From CAYWMP01 sp964459445 (lineage in GTDB: Bacteria; Desulfobacterota; DSM-4660; Desulfatiglandales; HGW-15), in NCBI GenBank assembly GCA_964459445.1, contig CAYWMP010000094.1, positions 1 through 22,271 on the forward strand: a stretch of 22,271 nt of DNA, read 5' to 3'. Position numbers and translations under genes: made by a program. Under the pieces are notes generated by a model. It ran no database searches and was not told where the DNA came from. It saw nothing but the letters and a program-made list of their open reading frames with translations. Positions 15,176 to 22,271 of this stretch are shown here, piece after piece (the first letter of the stretch is position 1; every line of letters begins with the position of its first letter).

Positions 15176-15619
15176 ATGGGAGACATAAGGATCATTCGGT
15201 CAGATGATGTGGAATCGCGCCCCCTGCCTGGGACGGCCGAGGAAGCCGGGGCGGTTAAGAGGATCTTATATCCACCCGAAGTCATTACAAAAGGACTATT
15301 CATGGGTATCGGGGAGGCCAACCCGGGATATTCACCCCATCGCTGGCATAGCCATAAACACGACAAGGCTGAAGGTTATGAAGTCGTCTATCCGGACAAC
15401 TTTGAGGAAATCTATTTCATCATCAATGGGACCGGAATCATGCAGTGGAAGACTAGTGAGGGAAAGATAGAAGAGAAGGAAGTGGGACCCGGAGATACGA
15501 TTTTCATGCCAGTGGGTGTACCTGAACATCAGCTCTTCAATAATGGGGAAGAGAAGATGGTCCTTCTCTTCTGCGGAAGTCCCACCCCAAAAGTCACCTT
15601 TTCTGAAAAAACGGGCTGA
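15176..15619 (+). CDS. Cupin-domain protein, second of two paralogues
   Basis: Single-domain cupin of 147 residues with the same layout as the first copy: SPHRWHSH metal motif, FEEIYFIINGTG glutamate region and MPVGVPEHQ for the last histidine, closing with SPTPKV. The shared metal residues are all kept, while residues before the first motif differ most, so the two may have different substrates or form a heteromer. AGGAGGAGA lies just before the ATG. It stands 36 bp upstream of the ThDP enzyme gene and is likely co-transcribed with it. Confidence 0.85.
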   Translation: MGDIRIIRSDDVESRPLPGTAEEAGAVKRILYPPEVITKGLFMGIGEANPGYSPHRWHSHKHDKAEGYEVVYPDNFEEIYFIINGTGIMQWKTSEGKIEEKEVGPGDTIFMPVGVPEHQLFNNGEEKMVLLFCGSPTPKVTFSEKTG

Positions 15620-15655
15620 CCTATTCAGAGCTCGTTGGTTGCAAGGAGGGATGCT

Positions 15656-17422
15656 ATGGAAAAAATCTCTGCTGCGCAGGCAATAGGCAGGTTTCTCAAG
15701 AAAGTGGGAACGGAGCACTATTTCTTCTACAACGGGCATGCCAATTGGGGGATGCTCGATGCCTTTGAATACGATGCAAAGATGACAGGCATTGTGACTC
15801 GCCACGAATGTCATGCCATACACATGGCAGATAATTACTGGCGAATGAGGAGGAAGCCCCCTATACCCGTGACCTGCACGACCACAGGCCCTGGGAATTA
15901 CAACACCTTTGCCGCCATTGCAGAGGCCTTCTTTGATTCGATTCCCATGCTTTGCCTGATGGGAGGCGGACCGACAAAATGGTTTGAAAGGGGCGGGATT
16001 CAAGAAACTTACCGATACGGGCCTGAGGAATTCATGAGCATGTTCAGGCCCATCACAAAAAAGGCGGTCATGGCCATCCGGCCGGACACGGCACTCCAAA
16101 CCGTGATTATGGCCTATAAAACGGCCGTGAGCGGGAGGCCCGGCCCGGTCGTGGTTCATCTTCCCCTGGACGTGCAGAATACCCCGGTAGAGGCCGACAT
16201 TCCGGAAGGCGAAAAATGGGTGGACTTTCACCCTCCCGCACCCGATGCCGCAGGGGTAGAGAAGGCCATAGATCTGATCCGAGATGCGAAACGCCCATTC
16301 TGTTTTGTGGCTACAGGCATCAATAACGCGAGGGCTTGGAAAGAACTCAAGGAATTCTCCAAGAAACTTCAGATTCCCGTTGGGACATCCTTTGGCGCCA
16401 AAGGGGCGTTGCCGGAGGACAATGCAATGAGTTTGGGCGTCTGCAATCGTTCCGGCACGGGACAGGCCGTCAATGCGGCGACACAAGCTGATCTGGTGAT
16501 TGGCATTGGAACCCATTTCAATGATCTCAACACCGCCGGATGGTCATTTTATGATTTTCATGGAAAGCAGAAACTCATTCATATTGATATTGACCCTACA
16601 GAGATCGGACGCAATTATCCGACCGAGGTAGGGTTGGTTTCGGATGCCAGGCTAGCGCTGCGGGCCATCATCAATGCCTGGGAGGCCAGTGGGTATCAGC
16701 GGGCCGGGAAAGAAGAGTGGCTGGGACAAATCTCGGAGTGGAAGAAGACATGGGAAGAGGAAAACCTGCATTTCACGGAGTCTGATCTGGCGCCCATCCA
16801 CTACTGTCGCATCGTGGCAGATGCATCGCAGGTCATCAATGAAATCGACCCCGAGACAACAGTGGTCTGTGATACCGGGATGATTATGAACTGGCTGCCC
16901 GCTTTCTTCAAACTCAATCATCCCTACTTCACGACGTGTAACCAGCAGTTCGGCCAGATGGGGTTTGCCCCTCCGGCCATCGTGGGCTGCAAGCTCGCGA
17001 GACCGGACCATCCGGTAGTCGTCTTTTGTGGCGATCAATCTTTCATCATGACGGGGATGTCCCTCGCCACGGCGACCGAGTACGGCATCCCTGGCGTCAT
17101 TATCGTTCTCAACAACAAAACGATTCAGGCCGAGATAGAAGGGGCGAAGGCCAAGTTTGGTCGCACGGTAGGAGATCACTATATGATCAAGGCAACAGGC
17201 GAACTGTGGAATCCCGACATCAGCCTGATAGGAAAAGCCCTCCGGGCGGTAACCTATGATATCAATAAGCCGGAGGAGTTAAAGCCTGCGCTGAGAGAAG
17301 CGCTCGAATCAAATAAACTATGCCTGTTGAATGTGGATACAGATCGAACACAACCCAGGTATGCGGTACCTTTGATTGCCAAACACGGCACCATGCCTTT
17401 CCCCTATGTCTGGAATGAATAG
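15656..17422 (+). CDS. Thiamine diphosphate-dependent enzyme (acetolactate synthase/decarboxylase-like)
   Basis: ThDP enzyme of 588 residues with the three-domain layout of the acetolactate synthase/benzoylformate decarboxylase superfamily. The cofactor-activating Glu is E51 in TRHECHAIHMAD, and TTTGPG (75-80) is typical of the PYR domain. The ThDP/Mg motif is GDQ...NN (459-461 and 486-487), with Gln where GDG is usual; D460 and N487 are kept. The family decarboxylates 2-oxo acids or makes and breaks C-C bonds; the reaction here is unknown. AAGGAGGG (15643-15650) sets the ATG at 15656. Placed between the cupins and the acyl-CoA synthetase/AOR genes, it could supply an aldehyde to AOR. Confidence 0.87.
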   Translation: MEKISAAQAIGRFLKKVGTEHYFFYNGHANWGMLDAFEYDAKMTGIVTRHECHAIHMADNYWRMRRKPPIPVTCTTTGPGNYNTFAAIAEAFFDSIPMLCLMGGGPTKWFERGGIQETYRYGPEEFMSMFRPITKKAVMAIRPDTALQTVIMAYKTAVSGRPGPVVVHLPLDVQNTPVEADIPEGEKWVDFHPPAPDAAGVEKAIDLIRDAKRPFCFVATGINNARAWKELKEFSKKLQIPVGTSFGAKGALPEDNAMSLGVCNRSGTGQAVNAATQADLVIGIGTHFNDLNTAGWSFYDFHGKQKLIHIDIDPTEIGRNYPTEVGLVSDARLALRAIINAWEASGYQRAGKEEWLGQISEWKKTWEEENLHFTESDLAPIHYCRIVADASQVINEIDPETTVVCDTGMIMNWLPAFFKLNHPYFTTCNQQFGQMGFAPPAIVGCKLARPDHPVVVFCGDQSFIMTGMSLATATEYGIPGVIIVLNNKTIQAEIEGAKAKFGRTVGDHYMIKATGELWNPDISLIGKALRAVTYDINKPEELKPALREALESNKLCLLNVDTDRTQPRYAVPLIAKHGTMPFPYVWNE

Positions 17423-17766
17423 GGTAGCAAGTGAAGTTCCCCGTCCTTCCCCCGCAAAGCGGGATCTTCAACAGGGCGGGACATCCTGGCAACGCTAGCA
17501 AGGCTCAAGTCCCAGAGGAGCTGATTTTGCAATTGACCCCTGAAAGGGACGTCGGATATCTCTTCGGCTTCCCAAAGTTCCTTGGAGTAATGGAACACGC
17601 TTTTTTCTCATTTGTTGCAACAACAGATCCTTGGGAAGCATAAAAGCTCGAAGGGATTCTTTGTTCATTAAGATCAACACTCCAATACTCCGGTTGTATT
17701 AAAGGGGAGGGTATCTGTCGAGGCAATTTCACCGGTGGATGCTGAAGAGAAAGGAGTTAACCTTCC
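17423..17766. other. Non-coding gap with structured segment
   Basis: A 344-bp gap. Its first part can fold: CCCGC (17451-17455) pairs with GCGGG (17459-17463) over an AAA loop, nested inside CCCGTCC (17440-17446) with GGGCGGG (17474-17480, one G-T pair). No T-tract follows, so it is not a typical intrinsic terminator. Short open frames occur on both strands but none has a ribosome site or recognisable family. No convincing promoter was identified, although the acyl-CoA synthetase gene may need one here. Confidence 0.5.
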
Positions 17767-19194
17767 ATGCTCGATTCTATGTTTCACCCGCGCTCGGTGG
17801 CAGTTATTGGTGCTTCAAGAGGTGTTACAGCCACTGGGTCGCCGAAAATTGGGCATGCGGCCTTGAAATACCTTGTCAATCATGGATTTCCAGGACAAGT
17901 CTTTCCGATCAATCCCAAAGAGAAAGAGATTTTGGGGGTGAAATGCTACCCCAGTGTAAAGGAGGTCCCTGGGGATATTGACCTGGCCTGCCTCGTGGTG
18001 CCCGCGAAAGCCTGCATAAACGTGATGAGGGACTGTGCTGAGAAAGGGGTCAAGGCTGCGGTTGTATTTTCATCGGGCTTTGCTGAAGCAGGCCATGAAA
18101 AACTTCAGGATGATCTCCTGGCGATGGCTCGACGGGGCGGCATCCGATTTGTTGGTCCTAACACCGCAGGAATCGTAAATGTCCGCGACCATTTGGTGGC
18201 GAGTATTTCCATGTCCTGTGAGATGAAACCATTTCGTGAAGGCGAAATCGCATTCATAACCCAGAGTGGTGCGCTTGGCGGTTCGATGTTAAGCCGTGGC
18301 ATGGACCAGGGTGTTGGTTTCAGTCATTGGGTGTCGAGCGGAAACGAAGGGGACCTGGATACGGCGGATTATATCGATTACCTTGTGGGCGAGGATAGTA
18401 CTAACGTGTTAACACTGTTTACGGAAGGCATTCGCGACGGAAAGAAGTTCCTGCGAGTTTGTCGGAAAGCAGCCGAAGCGCGGAAGCCTATCATTGTATA
18501 TAAGACAGGTCTCTCCGAGGTCAGCGCCGCTGCTGCTCAGTCTCATACCGGCGCTCTCGCCGGCACGGATGAGGTTTTCAATGCAGTATGCAAGCAGTAC
18601 GGCGTTATCCGGGTAGACGATGTTGCAGAGCTCTTCCAGATTGCACTGGCGTTTAACTGGGCCGGCGACAAACTGCCCAAGGGGCACCGGGTGGGGATCA
18701 TTACAGCCTCAGGCGGCATCTGTGGGGTAGGTGCGGATGAGTGTTTTCTTGCCGGGCTGGAGATCCCTGAACTGGATGCTTCCTGTCAGAGTGAAATAAG
18801 GGAGCGTGTCCCCTCATTCGCTGCCTTAAGGAACCCAGTGGATGTGACGGGTCAGATCCGTTCCTATGAAACGGGTTACCAGGACACGATAAGATGTATC
18901 ATGTCCCAGGACTACATTGACGGCATACTTCTTCTTGTTACGATGGCGGCAGAACCGAGAGCTACATTCTACGGGCGAGAGATCAGCAAGATCGCTCATG
19001 AGGCAAAAAAGCCGATTCTTGTGGCGTGGACGGGCGCCATCTCACTGGCTCCGGAGGGCTTCCCCATGCTCCAGAAAAATCGGGTCCCGCACTTTCTAAG
19101 CGTGAGGGGCGCCGTAAAAGCCATGAAGGCCTTGGCGGACTATCAGGCCTTTCTGGACAAGTTTGAAGAAGAGAAGCTGGCAAAGGCGGCTTGA
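17767..19194 (+). CDS. Acyl-CoA synthetase (ADP/NDP-forming), alpha subunit
   Basis: Protein of 475 residues matching the alpha part of ADP-forming acetate/acyl-CoA ligases (succinyl-CoA synthetase superfamily). An N-terminal CoA-binding domain opens with MFHPRSVAVIGAS, followed by GPNTAGIVN (130-138) and ITQSGALGGSMLSRG (164-178). H260 in QSHTGALAGTDEVF is the residue phosphorylated during catalysis. The C-terminal part carries GIITASGG and RNPVDVTG. The enzyme interconverts acyl-CoA, ADP and phosphate with acid, CoA and ATP. AAAGGAG lies about 12 nt before the ATG. The beta (ATP-grasp) subunit lies 2.4 kb downstream, beyond AOR and a MoaD-like gene, rather than being fused or adjacent. Confidence 0.9.
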   Translation: MLDSMFHPRSVAVIGASRGVTATGSPKIGHAALKYLVNHGFPGQVFPINPKEKEILGVKCYPSVKEVPGDIDLACLVVPAKACINVMRDCAEKGVKAAVVFSSGFAEAGHEKLQDDLLAMARRGGIRFVGPNTAGIVNVRDHLVASISMSCEMKPFREGEIAFITQSGALGGSMLSRGMDQGVGFSHWVSSGNEGDLDTADYIDYLVGEDSTNVLTLFTEGIRDGKKFLRVCRKAAEARKPIIVYKTGLSEVSAAAAQSHTGALAGTDEVFNAVCKQYGVIRVDDVAELFQIALAFNWAGDKLPKGHRVGIITASGGICGVGADECFLAGLEIPELDASCQSEIRERVPSFAALRNPVDVTGQIRSYETGYQDTIRCIMSQDYIDGILLLVTMAAEPRATFYGREISKIAHEAKKPILVAWTGAISLAPEGFPMLQKNRVPHFLSVRGAVKAMKALADYQAFLDKFEEEKLAKAA

Positions 19195-19209
19195 ATGGAC
19201 TAAATCTTC

Positions 19210-19235
19210 CGAGATCTCGCCTCAACGAATCGTTG
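19210..19235. promoter_or_regulatory. Two adjacent palindromes upstream of AOR
   Basis: CGAGATCTCG (19210-19219) is a perfect 10-bp palindrome, and CAACGA-A-TCGTTG (19223-19235) is a perfect 6-bp inverted repeat around one base. They lie in the 129-bp gap before the AOR gene, where a regulator site would be expected. No promoter boxes are clear. Confidence 0.3.
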
Positions 19236-19323
19236 ACGTTCAGGAATCAGCGCCAGGAAAAGAGCTCATAGAACTGAAGCATTAGCAAAAGAATGGACCT
19301 CAGCGATGAGGCCGCGGAGGAAC

Positions 19324-21213
19324 ATGGAAGACAAGAAATTATGTGGATACAACGGTCGTGTTCTTCGCGTCGATCTCAGTGAAGCTCGGATCACGGTCGA
19401 GGAGCCTGCGGAGGACTTCTATCAGCGTTATTTGGGTGGGAGAGGCTTCATTTCAAGCATCCTGCTACGAGAGATGTCCCCTGCTCAAGATCCCTTTGGA
19501 CCGGAGAATAGGCTTGTCTTTGCACTCGGCCCTATGACAGGCATGCCCCTCCCGGGCTCGGGAAGAAACAGCGTTGGGGCCAAGTCGCCGCTGACGGGTG
19601 CCTTTGGTGAGGCAGAAGCAGGCGGCTTTTGGGGTGCGGAACTCAAGAGAGCCGGTTTTGACGCTATCATTGTGCAGGGCATTTCCCCGGCGCCTGTATA
19701 CCTGTGTATCCGAGACGGTGAAGCCGAATTGCGAGATGCTGATCATCTTTGGGGCATGGAGGTCGCCCCTACCCATTTTGAAATCCGAAAGGAACTGGGG
19801 GACCAGAAAGTCCGATCGGCGGGAATTGGCCCAGCTGGTGAAGCATTGGTCCGGTATGCCTGTATCTTGAATGATATCTCGCACGCCGCAGGTCGCACCG
19901 GCTTAGGTGCCGTGATGGGTGCCAAGAATCTAAAGTCGATCGTGGTTCGCGGCCGAAATACACCGCCGATGGCGGACAAGGATGCCGTCAAAGAGCTAAG
20001 CCGATGGATGGCTAAAAACTACAAGAAAAATTGCGCCGTATGGAGATACGGAACGGGCCATCTTGTTGAAGGCTACAGTCTGGCGGGCAATCTGCCCACT
20101 TATAATTTCCGCGAAGGAACCTTTGAGGGGGCGGCACATCTCTCGGCTCAAGCGGTGTGTGATCAATTCAGGGTTGAAATGTACGGCTGCTATGCCTGCC
20201 CCGTGCGTTGCAAGAAAAGGGTCCGGGTTGAAGAACCCTATGAGGTTGATCCCGTCTATGGCGGGCCTGAGTACGAAACATTGGCTGCTTTCGGATCGAA
20301 CTGTGGCATTTCCGATGCCAAAGCCGTGTGTAAGGCTCATGAAATCTGCAATCGGTATGGCGTCGATACCATTTCTGCGGGAGCGACCATTGCCTTCGCC
20401 ATGGAATGCTTCGAAAACGGTCTTCTGACGACTAGAGATACCGATGGGCTGGAGCTGAGATTCGGAAACGCAAACGCCATGCTGGAAGTCCTGAAAAAGA
20501 TCGTCCTGAAAGAGGGAATCGGTGAACTGCTATCGGAAGGCTCGAAACGTGCAGCAGAGCAAATTGGTCAAAATGCTGAGGCTTTCCTGATTCAAGTGAA
20601 AGGCTATGAACTGGCCATGCATGACCCCCGTCTGAAACAGGGTCAGGCCATTAACTGCTGTGTGAACCCGGCAGGAGCCGATCATGCAAGCTCTATACAA
20701 GATACTGCACTGGAAAAGGGTCCCCTCTTTGAAGACTGGGCAAGTATCGACGTAAACGAGTCGATTCCGAGCACCGAACTCAGCCCGCGAAAGGCACGAC
20801 TGGTCTATCAGTTTGGAATCTGGATGCACCTCACTAATTCTCTCGGACTATGCAATTTGGTTCCCTATAGCCGGAGACAGACCTGCGAGGCCATCGAGAG
20901 CATCACGGGCTGGCCCATGAGCTATTGGCGGCTTATGAAAACCGCGGAGCGGGGGATGACGCTGGCTAAAATCTTCAATCTCCGGGAAGGATTCACCGAG
21001 GCCGATGATGTGCTACCGAAGCGTATGAGTATCCCTCAGACAAAGGGGAATCTCAAAGGCGTCATCGTGGATCCGGATCAAATGTCAGAGGCCAAAAGGC
21101 TCTATTACCAGATGCTCGGGTGGGACGAACAGGGTGTACCGACTCAAGCGCGCCTTGTGGAACTGGACCTTGAATGGGCTGGGCAATATCTAGGGTCTAT
21201 TAAAAAACAATAA
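19324..21213 (+). CDS. aor: Aldehyde:ferredoxin oxidoreductase (tungsten-pterin family)
   Basis: Oxidoreductase of 629 residues, close to the family's usual 600-620, that converts aldehydes to acids with ferredoxin (or the reverse) using a tungsten bis-pterin and a 4Fe-4S cluster in the cytoplasm. The opening GYNGRVLRVDLS and YLGGRGF (36-42) are typical. Cluster ligands are C289, C292, C296 (CYACPVRC) and C510 (LGLCNL). PEYETLAAFG (315-324) and GADHASS (451-457, H454) are active-site segments. The ATG at 19324 was chosen because the family begins there and GGAGG sits just upstream; an in-frame ATG at 19306 is possible. Its stop overlaps the next gene's ATG (TAATG). Neighbouring acyl-CoA synthetase subunits suggest linked aldehyde/acid/acyl-CoA conversion. 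Confidence 0.93.
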   Translation: MEDKKLCGYNGRVLRVDLSEARITVEEPAEDFYQRYLGGRGFISSILLREMSPAQDPFGPENRLVFALGPMTGMPLPGSGRNSVGAKSPLTGAFGEAEAGGFWGAELKRAGFDAIIVQGISPAPVYLCIRDGEAELRDADHLWGMEVAPTHFEIRKELGDQKVRSAGIGPAGEALVRYACILNDISHAAGRTGLGAVMGAKNLKSIVVRGRNTPPMADKDAVKELSRWMAKNYKKNCAVWRYGTGHLVEGYSLAGNLPTYNFREGTFEGAAHLSAQAVCDQFRVEMYGCYACPVRCKKRVRVEEPYEVDPVYGGPEYETLAAFGSNCGISDAKAVCKAHEICNRYGVDTISAGATIAFAMECFENGLLTTRDTDGLELRFGNANAMLEVLKKIVLKEGIGELLSEGSKRAAEQIGQNAEAFLIQVKGYELAMHDPRLKQGQAINCCVNPAGADHASSIQDTALEKGPLFEDWASIDVNESIPSTELSPRKARLVYQFGIWMHLTNSLGLCNLVPYSRRQTCEAIESITGWPMSYWRLMKTAERGMTLAKIFNLREGFTEADDVLPKRMSIPQTKGNLKGVIVDPDQMSEAKRLYYQMLGWDEQGVPTQARLVELDLEWAGQYLGSIKKQ

Positions 21214-21473
21214 TGACAGGGACTGATTCCATTAGACTGACGGTTCGTTCCTTTGTCTTCCCGCCCAAGCCAGTGAAGGGATTTGATTTGGGCAAGCCCT
21301 TTGTCATCCGTGTTCCCCCTGGATTGGATCTCGAGGGACTTGCAGAAAGGATATTGGCGGAAAGGACCGATCAGATCGGCTTCATGACCGTGAATGGAAA
21401 GATTGCATCAGGAGAAAGAGAACTCATAGATGGAGATCAGGTCGATTTGTTTGGGCTTATTATGGGTGGATAA
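21213..21473 (+). CDS. MoaD/ThiS-like sulfur carrier protein
   Basis: Ubiquitin-fold protein of 86 residues ending in IMGG, the Gly-Gly tail that is adenylated and made into a thiocarboxylate. The segment VPPGLDLEGLAERI and the DGDQVDLFGLIMGG end are typical of MoaD/ThiS proteins. It begins within the AOR stop codon (TAATG), so it is translationally coupled, and most likely gives sulfur for the pterin dithiolene of the tungsten cofactor of AOR. Small MoaD-like genes next to AOR genes are a recurring pattern. A role in thiamine sulfur supply for the ThDP enzyme is less likely. Confidence 0.85.
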   Translation: MTGTDSIRLTVRSFVFPPKPVKGFDLGKPFVIRVPPGLDLEGLAERILAERTDQIGFMTVNGKIASGERELIDGDQVDLFGLIMGG

Positions 21474-21580
21474 TGGGGACGCCGGTTCAACTGACAACAA
21501 AGCTGAAGGAAGGTGCCGGAGATCTTCTGCAGCGAACACACACGCCTGTCAAAGAAGGTGAGGCGGCGTTGAGGCCATGA
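21473..21580 (+). CDS. Possible 35-residue small protein
   Basis: An ATG inside the stop of the MoaD-like gene (TAATG) opens a 35-codon frame whose TGA overlaps the ATG of the acyl-CoA synthetase beta gene (ATGA). GGGTGG lies just before it. The peptide is hydrophilic, with no recognised family. The exact stop-start contacts on both sides suggest translational coupling through the gap, but a chance frame in a 103-bp spacer is quite possible. Confidence 0.25.
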   Translation: MGTPVQLTTKLKEGAGDLLQRTHTPVKEGEAALRP

Positions 21581-22271
21581 AAATCGTCAATGAGGCGCTC
21601 AAAAGTGGGCGGAGAATGCTTACGGAATACGAATCCAAGCGGCTTCTCGAATCTTACGGTATTCCGGTGGTGCGGGAGAAATTGGTTGGTGATAACCAGG
21701 GCGTCCTGGAGGCAGCGAGAAGAATCGGCTATCCAGTGGTGCTTAAGTTCTGCTCGTCGGAGTTGACCCACAAAACGGAGCGGCGACTGCTTGAACTGGA
21801 CATCCGAAACGAACAGGAGCTGCGCCACGCTTTTGGGGCCCTGAAAAATCGTGGGGACGGACTGCCCGGGGACTACCTTGTCCAGGAAATGGTGAAGGGA
21901 TCCCGGGAGCTGATGATAGGGCTGATTCGGGATCCTCAGTTCGGCCCCTGCGTCATGTTCGGCTTGGGCGGGGTCTTCACGGAGGTCCTGAAAGACGTCT
22001 CTTTCCGGGTGGCCCCGATCACCCGCGACGATGCTTTTGAGATGATGAAAGAGCCCAAGGCCCATCGAATTCTGGAAGGAATCCGTGGAATGGAGGCGGT
22101 TGACCTCCACGCACTGAGTTCCTGCCTGCTCGGCATGGCAAGACTGGGCCTGGAACAGGAAGCCGTCGCGGAGGTGGATGTGAATCCACTGGTCATTCGC
22201 GGCAATGCGCCGGTGGCGGTGGATGCTCTCGTGGCGCTGAAACCACGGGCGGATAGGAAGTCACGCCTTGA
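21577..22271 (+). CDS. Acyl-CoA synthetase (ADP/NDP-forming), beta subunit (ATP-grasp), 3' end outside window
   Basis: Partial gene: 231 residues with no stop before the window ends, already near the normal 230-240 length of the family. MLTEYESKRLLESYGIPV is the usual opening of the ATP-grasp beta subunit. It also has YPVVLKFCSSELTHKTE (H65 in HKT), VQEMVKGSRELMIG, the nucleotide loop FGLGGVFTEVLKDVSFR (128-144) and EVDVNPL (199-205). The usual GGV after HKT is RRL here. It should pair with the alpha subunit encoded at 17767-19194 to make an ATP-yielding or ATP-using ligase. The ribosome site AAGGTGAGG lies about 14 nt upstream of the ATG. Confidence 0.88.
   Translation, partial: MKIVNEALKSGRRMLTEYESKRLLESYGIPVVREKLVGDNQGVLEAARRIGYPVVLKFCSSELTHKTERRLLELDIRNEQELRHAFGALKNRGDGLPGDYLVQEMVKGSRELMIGLIRDPQFGPCVMFGLGGVFTEVLKDVSFRVAPITRDDAFEMMKEPKAHRILEGIRGMEAVDLHALSSCLLGMARLGLEQEAVAEVDVNPLVIRGNAPVAVDALVALKPRADRKSRL

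Noticed and set aside
15332..16516. 394-codon minus-strand frame opposite the second cupin and the ThDP gene
   Set aside because: It overlaps two solid genes and their ribosome site, and has no coherent motifs.
17431..17643. 70-codon frame on the + strand in the gap after the ThDP gene
   Set aside because: No ribosome site, no family resemblance, and its first part lies in a hairpin-forming segment; overlapping frames on the other strand are equally long.

Overview
The window reads as a stretch of chromosome from an anaerobic, probably sulfate-reducing or syntrophic, Desulfobacterota-like bacterium. This is an inference from content: a tungsten-type aldehyde:ferredoxin oxidoreductase (AOR), split ADP-forming acyl-CoA synthetase subunits, a DUF35-thiolase pair, DUF169 and LUD-domain proteins, an old-yellow-enzyme reductase with a terminal Fe-S cysteine motif, and a liv-type transporter. 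No rRNA, tRNA, CRISPR array or phage gene was seen. All genes but one run on the + strand.

Layout. (1) 1-292: AT-rich leader with an imperfect inverted repeat and an extended -10 promoter. (2) 293-5079: complete branched-chain amino acid/amide-type ABC importer in the order livG-livF-livH-livM-livK, closed by a clear intrinsic terminator at 5103-5123. (3) 5403-8540: old-yellow-enzyme reductase, acyl-CoA dehydrogenase and a DUF169 protein. (4) 8588-9373 (minus): a divergent SDR with its own sigma70-type promoter. (5) 9485-10910: LUD-domain protein and metallo-beta-lactamase-fold protein, followed by a likely terminator. (6) 11017-14748: DUF35 protein, thiolase, enoyl-CoA hydratase, SDR and cupin, preceded by a TTGACA box and a palindrome. 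(7) 14745-15119: a small non-coding element with imperfect terminal inverted repeats and flanking CTAG, probably a MITE. (8) 15176-17422: second cupin (paralogue of the first) and a ThDP-dependent enzyme. (9) 17767-22271: acyl-CoA synthetase alpha subunit, AOR, MoaD/ThiS-like carrier and acyl-CoA synthetase beta subunit; the last runs off the window.

How it may fit together (inference). A solute, probably a carboxylate or amino-acid-like compound, enters through the Liv importer. Acyl-CoA dehydrogenase, hydratase, SDR and DUF35/thiolase form a beta-oxidation set resembling the bbs genes of anaerobic toluene degradation. The ThDP enzyme could split or decarboxylate an oxo-acid to an aldehyde. 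AOR would oxidise that aldehyde with ferredoxin, and the ADP-forming synthetase would interconvert acid and acyl-CoA with ATP. The substrate cannot be read from the sequence. Several enzymes lack canonical catalytic residues: the acyl-CoA dehydrogenase, the minus-strand SDR and the MBL protein. The cluster may therefore act on an unusual substrate.
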